This document shows positions 63,906 through 64,000 of a DNA stretch of 64,000 bases, in pieces; positions within the stretch are counted from its first letter, which is position 1, and each line of letters opens with the position of its first letter. The notes beneath the pieces are model-generated. The model saw nothing but the letters and a program-made list of their open reading frames with translations. It did not search any database and had not been told where the DNA came from. The stretch comes from Dryocola clanedunensis subsp. sulfonylureivorans (GTDB lineage Bacteria; Pseudomonadota; Gammaproteobacteria; Enterobacterales; Enterobacteriaceae). The stretch spans positions 1 to 64,000 of the forward strand of contig NZ_JAERMU010000009.1 of assembly GCF_016756775.1 (NCBI RefSeq). Direction: 5' to 3'. Both the position numbers and the translations under genes were made by a program.

Positions 63906-64000
63906 CTAATTAGAAATATATTCAACGGCGGGATAATTCAGCAGGGCAATTAACTGGCTGACAAGGCGCGGTTGAATATCCTTAAGTGAAATCTCCTCGC
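63906..64000 (-). CDS. lipB: Octanoyltransferase LipB, C-terminal end (partial)
   Basis: The last 30 or so codons, IQPRLVSQLIALLNYPAVEY, resemble the E. coli LipB C-terminus ([20 protein letters not shown]). The gene continues beyond the window. LipB transfers octanoate from acyl carrier protein to lipoyl domains before LipA acts. Confidence 0.88.
   Translation of the reverse strand, partial: EEISLKDIQPRLVSQLIALLNYPAVEYISN

Overview
The window is enterobacterial chromosome, most likely Enterobacter or a close relative. The right half carries rna-dcuC-pagP-cspE-crcB-ybeM-tatE-lipA-ybeF-lipB in the order known from Escherichia coli, and argU-folD-ybcJ, with proteins close to but distinct from the E. 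coli ones. Species assignment is inference.

Positions 1 to about 31334 are the right arm of a temperate phage. It opens with a probable late promoter and an untranslated leader that contains a tRNA-like gene with an enlarged anticodon loop. A lysis cassette follows (holin, SAR endolysin, Rz with nested Rz1). Next is a block read leftward: three factor-independent terminators in tandem, a near-consensus Fur box, a membrane protein and a small lipoprotein. A complete lambda-type cos site precedes a lambda-type packaging and head module (nu1, A, W, B, C/nu3, D, E, FI, FII, Z-like). The tail is contractile and P2-like (V, W, J, I, fibre, sheath, tube, E/E' with a slippery heptamer, tape measure, U, X, D). 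The phage is therefore a lambda-head/P2-tail mosaic.

The accessory end (25.2-31.2 kb) is AT-rich. It holds two FumD-like (DUF2767) paralogues on either side of a large serine recombinase, a lipoprotein made of a lone TolA domain III, and a leftward set headed by a LexA box: dinI-like gene, unknown gene, DUF3024 gene, then rexA and rexB. RexA and RexB closely resemble the lambda abortive-infection pair but have no cI beside them. No repressor or tyrosine integrase lies in the window, so the immunity region is presumably further left. The phage block abuts tRNA-Arg(TCT) (argU), a known prophage insertion site.

The chromosome then runs folD, ybcJ, a cytochrome P460 gene, an NlpC/P60 gene, and a Flag-2 flagellar scar in which truncated lfhA and truncated lafU are fused back to back. 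A large BigA-like autotransporter with an 18-bp tandem repeat follows, then rnk, a GntP-family permease with tandem GntR-type operators, and a second autotransporter. A sugar ABC transporter with two GH13 glucosidases comes next; it resembles palatinose/trehalulose (pal) clusters but lacks a sucrose isomerase and a local regulator. The window ends in the conserved rna-to-lipB block.

Several genes of 26 to 57 codons were found by reading both strands, including two leftward small membrane proteins and a small phage lipoprotein.
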